64,000 nucleotides of DNA, taken from the NCBI GenBank assembly GCA_015065765.1, contig SVPP01000004.1, positions 62,001-126,000 on the forward strand. Reading direction: 5' to 3'. Below the pieces are notes generated by a model. The model saw only the letters and a program-made list of their open reading frames with translations, made no database searches and had not been told where the DNA came from. This document shows positions 1-11,100 of this stretch, piece by piece. The position numbers and the translations under genes were made by a program. The stretch comes from Oscillospiraceae bacterium (GTDB taxonomy: Bacteria > Bacillota > Clostridia > Oscillospirales > Acutalibacteraceae). How positions within the stretch are numbered: position 1 is the stretch's first letter; every line of letters begins with the position of its first letter.

Positions 1-461
1 TCTGTTGTCTCAAGAAGTGACTCTGCCTGCTCATTTACCTCTTCTGTAGAAGCTATATCTTCCTCGACAGAAGGACTTATTTTTTCTTCTTTTACAGGCT
101 CTTCTTTTAGCTCAGGCTGAACAGGAGCTTTCTTCCTCACTTCTACTGCTTCAGTTTTTGCAGGAGCTTCTTTTTTTATTTCCTTCTTTTTCTCTTCAGC
201 TTTAGCAGAAACTTTTTCTTCTTTTTCCTTTGCTTTTGAAGCTTTCTTTTCTTCTTTTTTTTGAAGCTTTGCTTCAGCCTTCTGCTTTTTCGCGAGAAGC
301 TTTTCATCCTTTTTCTTCTGTTTTTCCTTGAGTTTTGCCTTCTTTTCTGCTTCTCTCAGATTTTTTTCAGACTTTTTAGGAACTTTCTTTTCAACAACCT
401 GATTTTTATAATTACTGTTCTTCTTGACTTTTTTCTTGTTATTCTTCTTTGACTTTGCCAA
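1..461 (-). CDS. Lys/Glu/Ala-rich charged protein, N-terminal part only (cut by window start)
   Basis: An open frame enters from beyond position 1. It has no ATG; the best start is TTG at 461, five bases after an AGGTGA ribosome site, with an in-frame GTG at 470 as alternative. The visible 153 residues are almost all Lys, Glu, Ala, Gln and Arg with no hydrophobic segment, so a soluble, long charged helix is expected, turning near residue 110 into a Pro/Val/Glu-rich stretch. It lies about 25 bases past the terminator-like hairpin at 488-514, so it is the distal gene of the minus-strand surface locus or is reached by read-through. Its composition resembles the tail of the DUF2357 protein (22604-24949) and the C-terminal tail of the signal peptidase at 26674-27501. 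Function unknown; the C-terminal domain is outside the window. Confidence 0.7.
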   Translation of the reverse strand, partial: MAKSKKNNKKKVKKNSNYKNQVVEKKVPKKSEKNLREAEKKAKLKEKQKKKDEKLLAKKQKAEAKLQKKEEKKASKAKEKEEKVSAKAEEKKKEIKKEAPAKTEAVEVRKKAPVQPELKEEPVKEEKISPSVEEDIASTEEVNEQAESLLETT

Positions 462-487
462 ATGAGTCACCTGCTTTCAATATTAGG

Positions 488-514
488 AAAAACGGACCGA
501 GTTTTTCTCGGTCC
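488..514 (-). terminator. Intrinsic terminator after the surface-protein gene run
   Basis: On the minus strand a perfect 8-bp stem, GGACCGAG / CTCGGTCC around an AAAAA loop, is followed by GTTTTT. It stands 12 bases past the stop of the gene at 526-1212. Because the next minus-strand gene begins only about 25 bases further on with no room for its own promoter, it may act as a partial terminator or attenuator. Confidence 0.75.
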
Positions 515-525
515 ATTAATTAAAT

Positions 526-1212
526 TTATGGTTCCCAGGGAAGTTTTCCCATGCCCCAGATCTGCGGATATCTGTTGATCTGTACCATATCAGTTTCAAC
601 TGCGACTTTGATTACAATGCCGTCAGCGAGTGCACCTAAATCTATATCGTTATTCGCTGTGATAAAACTAAGTGTCTGTTCTGCATCGCCATCTGCATCA
701 AGTTCGTTTTTGTAATAATAACAATAGTCATCGCCTCTGTTATCGTGCCAATCACCTTCATCTGCAATTTTATAAGGTACATTTGCAGGGTGCTGATTTG
801 ACATACCGTTTATTGAATATTCGTGAACCATTTTCACTCTCAGATAGCCTGCACCGTCACCTTTGTACTTAACATCAACACAGAAATTGCCGATGTAGTT
901 GTCATCACCAGGATTTGTACTGAGAACAATAAGTCCATTGTCATCTAAAGCAACAACTGCGTTTCCTTCTTCATCAGTAATCGGGTTTCCTTTTTCATCA
1001 GTTAACTCAATATTTTCAGGCAACACTTCATTTTCACCATTCTTGAAATAGCAATAAGGCTCAGCCTGAAAGTTTGCAACTGAAAAATTCTGAGTTTCAT
1101 CAGTTGCACGCATAATAAACCAGGCGAAAGAGAAACTTGTAACTATGAAAACAGTAACAAGCAGCATTACTATCAGTCTGAACTTTTTATCTTCTATAAA
1201 CTTTTTCTTCAT
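526..1212 (-). CDS. SipW-cognate exported protein (TasA/camelysin-like)
   Basis: 228 residues. A charged N-terminus, a hydrophobic segment at about residues 12-30 and the tripeptide A30-W31-F32 immediately after it form the SipW-cognate class of signal sequence, the type found on TasA and CalY fibre subunits, which is cut by ER-type signal peptidases. The mature part is acidic, rich in Asp, Asn and Tyr, and ends in a Trp/Pro-rich tail. No sortase motif is seen. It is the last of seven close-packed genes alternating such proteins with signal peptidases, and is followed by a terminator. Export by one of the neighbouring signal peptidases is inference; subunit role in a surface fibre is by analogy to TasA, since overall similarity to TasA cannot be measured here. 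Confidence 0.7.
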   Translation of the reverse strand: MKKKFIEDKKFRLIVMLLVTVFIVTSFSFAWFIMRATDETQNFSVANFQAEPYCYFKNGENEVLPENIELTDEKGNPITDEEGNAVVALDDNGLIVLSTNPGDDNYIGNFCVDVKYKGDGAGYLRVKMVHEYSINGMSNQHPANVPYKIADEGDWHDNRGDDYCYYYKNELDADGDAEQTLSFITANNDIDLGALADGIVIKVAVETDMVQINRYPQIWGMGKLPWEP

Positions 1213-1229
1213 GCTGACACCACGCTCTC

Positions 1230-2003
1230 TTACTGATTTTCTGATGTTTCTTCAACTGTTGTTTCTTGCGTAGTTGTTTCTTTTTCTGTCAAAGCATCTT
1301 CAACTGCACCGTCATTATCCTGCGTTGCGATTATACTGATCTGACAGGGAAACTCAACATTGGCAATACTTCCTGCATTCTGCCACACGCTTTCGCCACC
1401 TGCTGCATTCTGCACCTCATCATATTCAACCCAGAAAATAATTCTTACTGTTGCTTCCTCTCCGGGAGCAAGAATAAATTTGTCTTCATCTTCATTACTG
1501 CTTCTGAGTTTTTCATTATGAGCATCAATTTTTGTTTCAATATCCTCTTTTGAAGAGTTTTCATCAATTCCGAATTTTTCTGCAAGCTCTGCTTTTGTTT
1601 TCGGAGACTCAGTTGTATCTGTTGATTTTTTTATAAAAGCAACATATCTGAAACCGTTTTCAACCGATTTTTCCAGAGGTTTGATGTCTACAAGGATTCT
1701 TGCATCTGCTCCGTTTACTCTGTTGTTATTTTTAACAGTTATTTCTTTTACAATCGTAACGTCATCAAAGAGAGTCTCGTTTGTATCACAGATTTTTGTT
1801 GCACCCTTGAATTTGAGAACATTTTCATTCTCAAAAAGAGTCTGTTTAACATCAAACATCTCAAACGTTATTGTTGTGCTCTTTGTTTCAGTTTTATAAA
1901 AATATGCACTTGTAGGTGAAAGAAGGCTGAAATATGAAATTACAATAATTAAAGATGCAACAAAAGCCACATATTTAACTGTTCTTTTCTTCGCTGTGCT
2001 CAT
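1230..2003 (-). CDS. SipW-cognate exported protein with Thr/Glu-rich tail
   Basis: 257 residues from the ATG at 2003, chosen because AGGTGAT lies just upstream; a longer frame from 2045 would run through that site. The hydrophobic segment at about 11-28 is followed by A33-Y34-F35, a variant of the SipW-cognate A-W-F signature. The body has beta-rich composition with repeated statements of the kind seen in TasA-like domains (a polar N-terminal strand region after the cleavage site), and the last 25 residues are a Thr/Glu-rich linker (KETTTQETTVEE type). The start overlaps the 3' end of the signal peptidase gene at 1975-2502 by 29 bases, so the two are translated together and that peptidase is the obvious processing partner (inference). 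Confidence 0.7.
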   Translation of the reverse strand: MSTAKKRTVKYVAFVASLIIVISYFSLLSPTSAYFYKTETKSTTITFEMFDVKQTLFENENVLKFKGATKICDTNETLFDDVTIVKEITVKNNNRVNGADARILVDIKPLEKSVENGFRYVAFIKKSTDTTESPKTKAELAEKFGIDENSSKEDIETKIDAHNEKLRSSNEDEDKFILAPGEEATVRIIFWVEYDEVQNAAGGESVWQNAGSIANVEFPCQISIIATQDNDGAVEDALTEKETTTQETTVEETSENQ

Positions 2004-2502
2004 TTTTATCACCTCTCGTCTTCCTTTTATAAAATCTGCTTGCAAACACGCTTATTGCCATAATCACAAGAACTACTATGCCGATTATTGCAACATAGTT
2101 TGTGCTTGTAAGCCAAAGTGACGGATAACCAAGTAACGGTACGGAAAACCATACTTTTCCTTTTATCTGCTCTGCATCTGCACTTTCGGTATCAATAAGA
2201 CCTGTTTTGTCGCCTGCTGTTTTTATCTCTTTTTTATCGTAATCAATAGAAACGATTCTGTGGGTATATGTTGTGCCGTCTTTTACTTTGAATTCAACGG
2301 TCACTATATCACCTTTTTCAAGTTTGTCAAAGGGCATAGCTTTTACAAAAACAACATCACCCTTGTTGAGAACGGGACTCATACTGTTTGATGCAACCGA
2401 ATAACCCTTTGCACCACAGATTGAAACCACCGCTATGAGCAGCACCAATCCTGCTACCAAGACACAGAACGCGTTTCTTAATACTCTTAAAAACTTATTC
2501 AT
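1975..2502 (-). CDS. Signal peptidase I, SipW / ER type (first of four)
   Basis: 175 residues. N-terminal TM at about 10-30, catalytic Ser40 in S-M-S-P, His81 in Y-T-H-R in the place where bacterial signal peptidases carry Lys, and Asp98 in A-G-D with Asp104. This Ser-His-Asp set defines the archaeal/ER-type family to which SipW of Bacillus belongs. A second TM lies at about 133-153, followed by a basic tail. It would release pre-proteins on the outer face of the membrane. Its start overlaps the stop of the upstream gene (2499-3287) by an ATGA, and its own 3' end overlaps the next SipW-cognate gene, so it is physically coupled to two probable substrates. Confidence 0.9.
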   Translation of the reverse strand: MNKFLRVLRNAFCVLVAGLVLLIAVVSICGAKGYSVASNSMSPVLNKGDVVFVKAMPFDKLEKGDIVTVEFKVKDGTTYTHRIVSIDYDKKEIKTAGDKTGLIDTESADAEQIKGKVWFSVPLLGYPSLWLTSTNYVAIIGIVVLVIMAISVFASRFYKRKTRGDKNEHSEEKNS

Positions 2503-3287
2503 TCGCTTGTCTCTTCGCTTGTTGGAACGGTTGGTGGCATACCATTGGGATTATTAAAGTTTTTCCATTCCATAAAATCTGCCTGTTTTGCTTCAAGGAA
2601 AAACTTGATTGTCATTTTTTCACCCTGCAAATCAACAGGAACATCTTTGCTGATTATAATTGTACCTGCAAGAAGAATCTCGTTTTTAGCATAAACTCTT
2701 GTTGTGGTTTCTGCAGTTGTTTCTGTTGTAGTTTCTGTTACTTCATTATCTACTACTGCACCACCGTCAGTTGTCTGTGATGTTTCTGTTATCTCTGTTG
2801 TTTCTGCTGCTTCGCCGTTCTCTGTTCCTGCCTCTGTTGCAGTTTCCTGAACTGTTGTGGTTTCCTCAATTTCAGGAGCGGGAATTCTTCTGTCATCACC
2901 AACCACAGCTTTCGGAGTATAATAAAGGAAACCATCTTCGCCAACTTCCCATTTACTTTCGCCTGCATTTTTAAACTCGATCCATTTGAAAATTTCCGTT
3001 GAGCCGTCATATGTACACTCAACACGAACACGAAGTTCTGTATCAATTGTTGAAGTATTTGTTATTACAATTGCCTCTTTAAGGTCAAGCTCTGTACCGG
3101 GAAGAATCAGATCTTTTTCTTCTTCTGCAAGAGTAAGGTCACCTGATGCTGTAAAATTAAGGTCACCTGAACTTAATACCATGCTCTTATTTTCACCACT
3201 GCTGAACCATGCTTCAGTTGCATTAAAGCCTACAAGGCTGAACACTGCCACAAGGGAAAGTATTACACAAAGTATTCTCTTTTTCAT
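2499..3287 (-). CDS. SipW-cognate exported protein with Thr/Glu-rich insert
   Basis: 262 residues from ATG at 3287 (GGAAGG nine bases upstream; an in-frame TTG at 3296 is less likely). The signal segment ends in A26-W27-F28, followed by polar residues and a TasA-like first strand region with sentences such as LSSGDLNF and the pattern of extended strands ending in an N-T-S-T-x-D motif. A Ser/Thr/Glu-rich stretch occupies about residues 145-205 and looks like a flexible or glycosylated linker inserted near the C-terminal strands. It starts five bases after the stop of one signal peptidase gene (3293-3796) and overlaps the start of another (2502), so it is flanked by two peptidases. Confidence 0.72.
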   Translation of the reverse strand: MKKRILCVILSLVAVFSLVGFNATEAWFSSGENKSMVLSSGDLNFTASGDLTLAEEEKDLILPGTELDLKEAIVITNTSTIDTELRVRVECTYDGSTEIFKWIEFKNAGESKWEVGEDGFLYYTPKAVVGDDRRIPAPEIEETTTVQETATEAGTENGEAAETTEITETSQTTDGGAVVDNEVTETTTETTAETTTRVYAKNEILLAGTIIISKDVPVDLQGEKMTIKFFLEAKQADFMEWKNFNNPNGMPPTVPTSEETSE

Positions 3288-3292
3288 CCTTG

Positions 3293-3796
3293 TCAACCTT
3301 CCTTCTTTCTTAATTTCTTTAAAGTGGCATTATCAATTTCAAATGCAAAATAAAAAACATAAATTGCTACCAAAGAGATTTTTCCCCACAAAGTTGAGAG
3401 CATAAAGGGAAAATATCCTATAAACGGAACTTTCTTTTCTACCCTGCCTACAACAACATCATAAGATGTGTAACCCGGGTCTTCAACATTGTTGTGGTCA
3501 CCTTTTGTTCTGAAAGATTTTTCCTCTGTGTTGATTTTTACAACACGATGAGAAAACCATCTGTCATTACCTTTCTTTTTGAAAGTAAGAACATCGCCAA
3601 CTTCAACGTCTGCAAACTCTACTTCTTTTGTAAAAACTAAATCGCCTTTATTAATTGCCGGACTCATACTGTCTGAAATTACATAATACCCATTGTAACC
3701 TGACATTTTCGGAGCCAATGAAACGGTAATTAAAAAGAGAGACAAAAGAATTATAAAAACTGTTAAAATTTTACTTGCTATCTTTTTCGCTTTCAT
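3293..3796 (-). CDS. Signal peptidase I, SipW / ER type (second of four)
   Basis: 167 residues from ATG 3796 (a second ATG at 3799 cannot be excluded). N-terminal TM about 8-28, catalytic Ser43 in D-S-M-S-P, His83 in F-S-H-R, Asp100 in K-G-D and Asp106, and a C-terminal TM about 138-155 followed by a short basic end. The His in place of Lys puts it in the SipW/ER class. Its start lies 26 bases inside the 3' end of the next signal peptidase gene upstream (3771-4346), giving two peptidases back to back. The pair differ clearly in sequence, which suggests different substrates and not a recent duplication (inference). Confidence 0.9.
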   Translation of the reverse strand: MKAKKIASKILTVFIILLSLFLITVSLAPKMSGYNGYYVISDSMSPAINKGDLVFTKEVEFADVEVGDVLTFKKKGNDRWFSHRVVKINTEEKSFRTKGDHNNVEDPGYTSYDVVVGRVEKKVPFIGYFPFMLSTLWGKISLVAIYVFYFAFEIDNATLKKLRKKEG

Positions 3797-4346
3797 CATC
3801 GTCACCGTTACGTGCAATTAAAATAATATCTTTCACTTCAAATGCCATAATAAACAGCATCGGAAGAATTACTATGAGGAAAAATGCCGTTCTGTTTGTC
3901 TGAAGGAAGTTTATTGCTTTACCTACTGAAGGTATTTTGAACTGAACCTTACCGTAAATTTTATCTTCAGTAACCAAATCCGAGTCAACAACTTTATTGG
4001 CATCGCCTTTAGTTTCAAACTTTACTTTACCATCTTCCACAATAATATCGTTAATGCGGTGAGTTACGGGACCGCCCTGCAAAACAGGGTCAAGTGACGA
4101 GAATGTTATTACATCGCCCTTTTTTAACTCACTTGCATCTTTTTTCTTAATTATTACAATGTCGCCTATTTTATATTCAGGGTCCATACTTGGTGAAATA
4201 ACACTCATAACACTATACCCTGCAATATTAACCACTTTTGAGCCGTTTGCACCTTTCGGAGTCATAAGAACAACTGCCAACAAAAGTAAACAGACTACAA
4301 AAATCACTGCTGAAATAATTGATACTAACCTTTTAATAATTTTCAT
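3771..4346 (-). CDS. Signal peptidase I, SipW / ER type (third of four)
   Basis: 191 residues from ATG 4346, preferred over an in-frame GTG at 4358 because AAGTGAT seven bases before it serves as ribosome site. N-terminal TM about 8-28, Ser53 in S-P-S-M-D-P, His96 in V-T-H-R, Asp115 in K-G-D and Asp121, and a C-terminal TM about 151-170. The box around the catalytic Ser and the acidic C-terminal tail distinguish it from the other copies. It lies between a SipW-cognate protein (4378-5019) and the second signal peptidase, all apparently on one transcript. Confidence 0.9.
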   Translation of the reverse strand: MKIIKRLVSIISAVIFVVCLLLLAVVLMTPKGANGSKVVNIAGYSVMSVISPSMDPEYKIGDIVIIKKKDASELKKGDVITFSSLDPVLQGGPVTHRINDIIVEDGKVKFETKGDANKVVDSDLVTEDKIYGKVQFKIPSVGKAINFLQTNRTAFFLIVILPMLFIMAFEVKDIILIARNGDDDESEKDSK

Positions 4347-4377
4347 TGCTTCAATCACTTGATTCTTAATTATTTGA

Positions 4378-5019
4378 TTATGAATTGCTTATTACTGCGT
4401 CCACATTCTCAATCATTGCAGACATGTTTGCTACATCATTAATTGTTTTGTTTTCGTCTATCTTAAAAGAGAAATAAACTCTGTATCTGCCATTATTAGG
4501 AACCGTATATGTAAAAGTATTTTCGTCGCTGAGAAAGATTTCATCTGCCTGAACTTTATAAGACGGCTCTGCAGATGTAGTTTCTTTATCACCACTATCA
4601 CCGCTCATCAAAGAAACTCTGCGGTTTAATTTAACGGATGAAATAAGATTACCTTGCACATTTGCTATCTTGTTTAAATCAAGTGTAATTTTATATCCTT
4701 TTTCTGCATTTTTAAATTCTGCCATGTATGTATATTCTGCTCCGGGGAACATATTTTCGAGAACAATCTCCCTGTCTGAGATCATTTCATATTTGACAAT
4801 ATCTTCGGTCCTTATTGCTATTTTATCGTTTTTATCTGCGCCGTAATAAATATTAGCGAATGTTGATGATTCATTTTTAACATCAACTCTTTTAATCTCC
4901 TCTACCGAACTTCTGTCCATAATTGCAAACCAGCAAAGAGTTACTGCCACAAGAACAACGCCTGTAACAATAAGCATCACAAAGCTTTTAGTTGCATTTT
5001 TGTTGCCACCTTTTGCCAT
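4378..5019 (-). CDS. SipW-cognate-like exported or membrane-anchored protein
   Basis: 213 residues. Hydrophobic segment at about 12-28 followed by C29-W30-F31, a Cys variant of the A-W-F signature. The Cys before W-F is atypical and might reduce or change processing, leaving the protein as a membrane anchor. The mature part has alternating strand-like segments and ends in a Phe/Ile/Asn-rich region without a sorting signal. A good ribosome site (GAGAGG) precedes the ATG. It directly follows the giant GLUG gene and precedes a signal peptidase gene. Role as a subunit or anchor of the surface structure is inferred from position. Confidence 0.62.
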   Translation of the reverse strand: MAKGGNKNATKSFVMLIVTGVVLVAVTLCWFAIMDRSSVEEIKRVDVKNESSTFANIYYGADKNDKIAIRTEDIVKYEMISDREIVLENMFPGAEYTYMAEFKNAEKGYKITLDLNKIANVQGNLISSVKLNRRVSLMSGDSGDKETTSAEPSYKVQADEIFLSDENTFTYTVPNNGRYRVYFSFKIDENKTINDVANMSAMIENVDAVISNS

Positions 5020-5057
5020 TTATCTTTACCTCTCTTTGCCGAAATTTTTGTTTTCCT

Positions 5058-5087
5058 GCAGGGGAGAATTTTTATATTCTCCCCTGC
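5058..5087. other. Intergenic hairpin between giant gene and next gene
   Basis: A perfect 12-bp inverted repeat, GCAGGGGAGAAT / ATTCTCCCCTGC, lies 18 bases after the stop of the giant gene. On the minus strand it is not followed by a T-run, so it is more likely an mRNA-stabilising or processing stem-loop than a full terminator. Confidence 0.6.
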
Positions 5088-5104
5088 TTAAGTTTTGTTT
5101 ACTC

Positions 5105-8100
5105 TTAATATCCAAGAGTATTTACTACTGAATTTACACCCCAAGGTCTTTCTGACTTGACAATTGTGAGTATAAGTTCAACGTCTGTTGCCGTGTTACC
5201 CTCTGCATCTTTTACATCGGGAAGCTTAATGAATGTACCGTAGACATTATCTTCTTTAGCTATGTTTTCACTTGGGATATCCTTACCACCGAGCTTTGCA
5301 GTAATCTGATATTCATAGCCGTCAGGTAACATTTCGCCTACATAGAAGCCATCAAGTTCCTTTGCAATTGCAAGAGCATCGATGTTTGTCTGTTTTTCTC
5401 CGACTTTATTTGTGAAGTCGTTAAGAACCTGAACATCGTCTTTACTTCCCTTTTCTTCCACACTCTTGAAGAGTACACCGAGAGTTTTACCCGTCACGTC
5501 AAGGTCTGAACCATTCACGATTGTGTAAGAAATGTTAGCATTTCTTACAAGACCGGGATAAACAGTTCTCACCGCGCCATTTGCAAGGCTGAAGCTGATT
5601 CCGGGATCCATTTCTACGTTAAACTTAGCAGTTTTGATTGTATAAACCTTATCACCGGAAGTGATTGAGAAGTATCCGCCATTGCCTTCTTCAGTTGCAG
5701 TAACGGCTGAGCCCGAAGCTGTGTTTATGAACTGCATTGATGTGTAGTAACCAATCTGTCCATAGGTTGAACCTAAGTAGAAGTTCATTGTTGCTGCTGC
5801 AAGTGCTGCAGTTGAGCCATAGCCTTCATAGGTTGTTTCTCTGCCCATTCCGATCGTATCAACGATTGTTGACGGTACGGGATAATAACCACCATTTTCA
5901 GGATCTACAACTGAGAATACATCACCAAATGTAAGTTCTTCACATTCTTTTGTTGATTTACCTGTGCCGATTACTGTACCTTCTTCGATATTCTTGTTTG
6001 TCTGATTATCATAGTAAGCTTCAGTAATTGCAGTTTCGTCAACATAAGTGCCTACTATGGGTTTCTTACTGTCAGCAACGCCACCATAAAGGGCATTTGT
6101 AAGTGTTGCACCGTCAAGCATTTCACCTACGATACCTGCTGTGTTACCTTCGCCTACGTTTGCAGTTGAAAGAACTTCGCTGATTGCAGCCTGATGAGCT
6201 GAGCCGATTACGCCGCCTGCTACACCTGCTGAAACAGTCACATTACCCGTCGTAACAATACCGCTGATTACTGCATTTTCGTTTACTCTACCTGCCAGAA
6301 CACCTGTTGCCGGAGTACCTACGATGTTGCCTTCTTCGTCTGTTACGTTACCTGCCTGAGAAGTTACATCTGCCGAAACTACACAGTTTTTAACTGTTGC
6401 ATTTTTAATGATGTTCGCAAGAGCACCTGTGTTCTGTTCGCCACCATAGATTGTTGCAGTAAGAGCAACATTATTGACTACTGCTTCATCTTCAATTGTA
6501 CCGAAGAGACCGCCATGACCTGCTGCAATAGTTCCATCTTCTTCATTTACAGTACCTGATGTGAAGTTCTGGATTGCATACTGGTGAGTACCTTCTTCTC
6601 CCTCAGGAAGGTCATTGAGATGAGCTGTGAAGTAGTGAATCTGGAAGTCTTCAACTTCACTCATATCAATGTCATTACCAAGAACGAAGTAGAGTTCGCT
6701 TTCTGTACCGTAGTAGTGGAGTGACAGCAATGAAGCAACAGCCTCATCATTGTCTTCACCACCGATTATATACGGATTTTCTTTAGTACCTACACCGCCC
6801 TCAAAGTTGGGGTTAATTGAATTAATAAGAGTTTCTGAATTGACTGCAACATCAATATAGAGTGTAGGATCAATTTCCATACCACGTGAAAGCTTAATCT
6901 TGTTATTGTTTGTCACTTTGATTGTTTCAGCACCGTCAAACTGGCTTGTCGATAAGATATTGGTAGAGTTATTGATACCAATTATGCCTTTTTCAGATGC
7001 CGGGTCAAACTGAACACCATCAACAGAGCTTATCTTTGAGTTGAGAGACACACCATAATCACCTGAACTTGATGAGTTGGGAACAAGTCTGTCTGCATAC
7101 TGACTCTGTGCTGTTTTGATTGCCATTGATGAAATTGCTGAATATGCCTTGATTACATCGTAGTTTCTGATAATAACCTTATTGTCAAGGTAAATTGAAT
7201 ACTGAAGTTCAAGATTTTCAGCAGCAACAATTATGTCTCCATTTTCATCAACTACGTTATCACTTCCGTCTGCGAAGTAAACAATGTTTTCTCCATTTTC
7301 ATCAACTTCTGAACACCTGTATTTTCTTACAGTTGATGTATCTCCGTTTTCGTCTGTGACTGTTGCAGTGAAGAGAGTGTAAGTAACGACTTTATCTGTG
7401 ACTGAAGTGTCAACATAGATAAGGTTACCTTCTGCATCAACAACCTGATGATTTTCAGCGTTGAGAATTGCACCAAGCTGCGGAAGAACAATCTTTTCGC
7501 TGTTACCTGCTACAAAGCCCTTTTCTTCATTCACATCAACAGTTGCCTTATCGTCAGGAACATAATTCATTGAAGAATTCATATACTTCATATCCATCAT
7601 GCTTGAAAGTGAAGCTGAATATTTATAGCTGTTCGCTGATTTTTCACCTGCAAGTGATTTATCAACATAAACGCTTGAAAGCTTGTTCATTGTCGGCTGT
7701 ACTGTACCGAAGAGGATTGAATCCTGAGCTTCGTTATAGTATCCGAGAAGACCTGCTGCGTAAGCGTTTGTAATAGGCTCTTTTTCTGTACTTGTAACAG
7801 TACCAACAAGTGAAGCAATTGTCTGTGTATCTGCTGGAGCGTTTGCAAATGAAACTGCTGACCTTGTGTATACACTGTCCATTGTTCCTTTGTTTGTCGC
7901 TGCAAAACCCGAAACATTCTCTACTTTTGCTTTTTCAGATGTTGCATTTCCAGAGGCAAGAACGTTTACATCTGCCATTGAGAATGAATTTCTGATTGAG
8001 CCGTTGTTGTTTACAACAAATGCACCGATTGATGCAACTTCATTACCGGTTGATGTTTCAAGTGTACCTGCAGTACCTGAATTGATGATTGTACCGTTAT

Positions 8101-11100
8101 TTGTAACAGCCATTACACCAACGTTTTCTTTAGCACCCTTGATTGTAGCGTCTACCATACAGCCGTCGATTGTACCGGTGTTTATCCACACAAGACCTGC
8201 TGCATCAGAAATATCTGCTGTGCCATCACCTATTGTTGACTTAACATAGACATCCTGAAGAGTACCGTTGTTTGTACCTACAAGTGCTGGTTTAGTGCCT
8301 GTAAATGTGAAGTTTTCAAAAATTACGTTACTGATCATTGAGTTTTCATCAACTGTCTCAAAGTAACTGCCTGTTGCATTTACAGAATTTTCGCCTACAC
8401 CCTTGATTGAGTAACCATTACCCTTGAGAACAAAGCCCTTGTAATCGAAGGTCTTTTCTTCAGTTGTTGTGTTACCCTCTGCATCTGAAACTGTTACCTC
8501 GTAAGTGTAATAAGCCGGAGCTGTGGGGATCTTACGGACAGTATCGTCAACTGCGATATTTGACATGAGCTGATAATAAACCGTACCCTCTACCTGTTCA
8601 TTTCCTTCTCCGAGAGGTGTTGCCCACTGGTCATAGAAGCCTGTGTAATCTCTCTGAGCAATGTCAAACTCGTCGTCATTTTTATCCGGATCTGACCACA
8701 TATTAATGTGATTAAGGTCATCTTCGTTACCGATAAGGTAAGGCTGTGAGAATGTACCCTTCATATCTGCACAAAGTCGGCTGTAAACACGAGTTGCATA
8801 CTGTTCATAACCTACAACCTGAGCTATAACGTCAACATATTCACGAGTATTACGTGTTCGCTTAATAGCAGCAAGGTTACCTTCAAGTGTTGCACCTGCC
8901 CAGTCAAGCTGGTAAGTGTGCGGCTGCAGCTCTTCATCTAAATATACAAATTCCGACGGAACTGTAAGAGCCTGTGTAATACCTGCGCCTGTTTTTGCTG
9001 AAACGTCATCGGGAGCTACATTTACGCAAACAACAGAAAGGATTGAGTTAGTCATGATATAGTTATCTGATTCTTCGTTAAGAAGTGTTCTCAGATAGGG
9101 GTATGCGTTGGGTGTAAAGCCCCAATAATCAGAGAATGTTGCGGTTGTGGCCGCCGGCTTCTTACCTGATGTTAATTCAAGTGTTGTAAGCCCTCTTGCT
9201 TCCTGGTTATTTGTCTGACCACCGATTGATGTAAGTGTCGGGTCTGTATTTGTCCAACGGTCATAGTAGCAGTATCTTACTGTAGCACCTGAATTCATCT
9301 TTGTACCGACTGTACCGCCTTTTCCGAAGTAGCAGTTATTCGGGTTGTTAGTTGAATTAATTGATGTGTAAGCCGGAGCAACTGAACCTGAAGAGTAAAC
9401 GTCTTCTACATTACCGAGTGCCACACCCGCAACACCGCCGATACCCACGCCGTAAACTGCCCCTGAATTTCTTGCGATAATATCACCGAAGGTTGCATTA
9501 ACTGCAGCTGAAGAATATGCATGAGCAATACCTTCACGGTTGATACCACTGAAACCACCGACACCAACAATTGCAGTTGATGTATAAGGTCTGATTGCTG
9601 AAGTATTGTTTTCAGTGCCGAATTTAACGTTACCGCCACTGAAGCATTCTGTGATTACATCGCCTGTTATGTCAGCCTGTGAAACGGGATCTTTCATTTC
9701 CTTTACAACACCGACAAAACCGCCGATACCAAGGTCACCATTAACGAAGGCGTTATTGCCCGAAGTGAATTTTTTAACTTCAACATTACCTGATGCAAAT
9801 GACTGGTTTGCTGTACCGTTTGACATGATACCTATAAGACCACCAACACCAAATACTCTTTCAGTATTCTGGGTATTGTAAATATTGTCACAGATAACGT
9901 TGCCTGTTGCGTAACAGGATTCAACTGTCGCACCTGAATCACCGATAAGACCACCAACAGCATCTCTTGAGCCTGTAACCATTACTGATGAGCTACAGCT
10001 CTTGACTACAGTTGTGGGATAGTCAACCTTACCGATAAGACCGCCTACATAAGAGCCGTTACCTGTTACTGTACCCCATACATTTTTCTTAACAAGGTTA
10101 CCTTCGTCGTCATATTCGTCGGGGATAATGTTACCATACTCGTCATATTCAGCAGAGCCTATTACGTGGCAGTTTTCAATAACAATATCTCCACTGCCCA
10201 TAACGTGACCGACAAGTGCACCTACGTAGTTACCGCCTGTCTGCTGACCGCCTGAAACTGTACCAGTTGCAACAACAGTTGCATTTTCAAGAGTAAGGTT
10301 CTTGATCCAGGGGTCATATGCTGTATTCGGACCAGTCATCGCCTTAGAAACCTTAGCAAACATGCCGACGTAGTCCTGACCTGTCTGTTCAATCTTAAGG
10401 TTTTTGATTGTATGTCCTGAACCGTCAAACTGACCTGTATAACCTGTTGAAACATCAAGACCGATAGGTGTGAACAATGTTTCATTGTCGCCACAGTCGA
10501 TATCGGTAATAAGCTTGTAGTTATAAGTTGAGCCATAGTAGTTGGAGAACTTAGCACCATTTACAAGCTCATACTCTGCTTTACCGAGAGCGTAGAGCTG
10601 ACGCTGAGTTGCAATACAGTAAGTTGTACCGTAGCTGAGAGCGAGCTTAATATCTCTGTGTACTTCAACACCGTTTATCTTTGCAGTTGCTTTTATAATT
10701 GGTGTCTGAGCATTGTAATAAGCTTCACCGTTTGAGAATACACCGCCTGACGCTGCACCTGCATTTACATATGTGTTCTTTGTGGGTTTAGCTTCAAAGT
10801 TTCCTCTGGTTGCAATTCCCTTTGTTGTATCAAAGATGTTTCTGTAAACAGTTGTGTACTGAACATCTTCGACAACTTTATCGTCACCAAAGAGAAGGTC
10901 AACGTTCTTATTGCTGATGATTGCACCTGTTTCCTCATCAACCAAATACTTACCTTCTGCATCAAGGAGCGGTTTACCATCCTCACCAACCTTTGGAGCA
11001 CCATACAGCTTAGTATCAAAAGCTTTAAGGTCATCACTGTCATAACTTACAGTGTCAGTTGTATCGAAGAATGATGAAGAATAAGTTACGTAGCTTCCGT

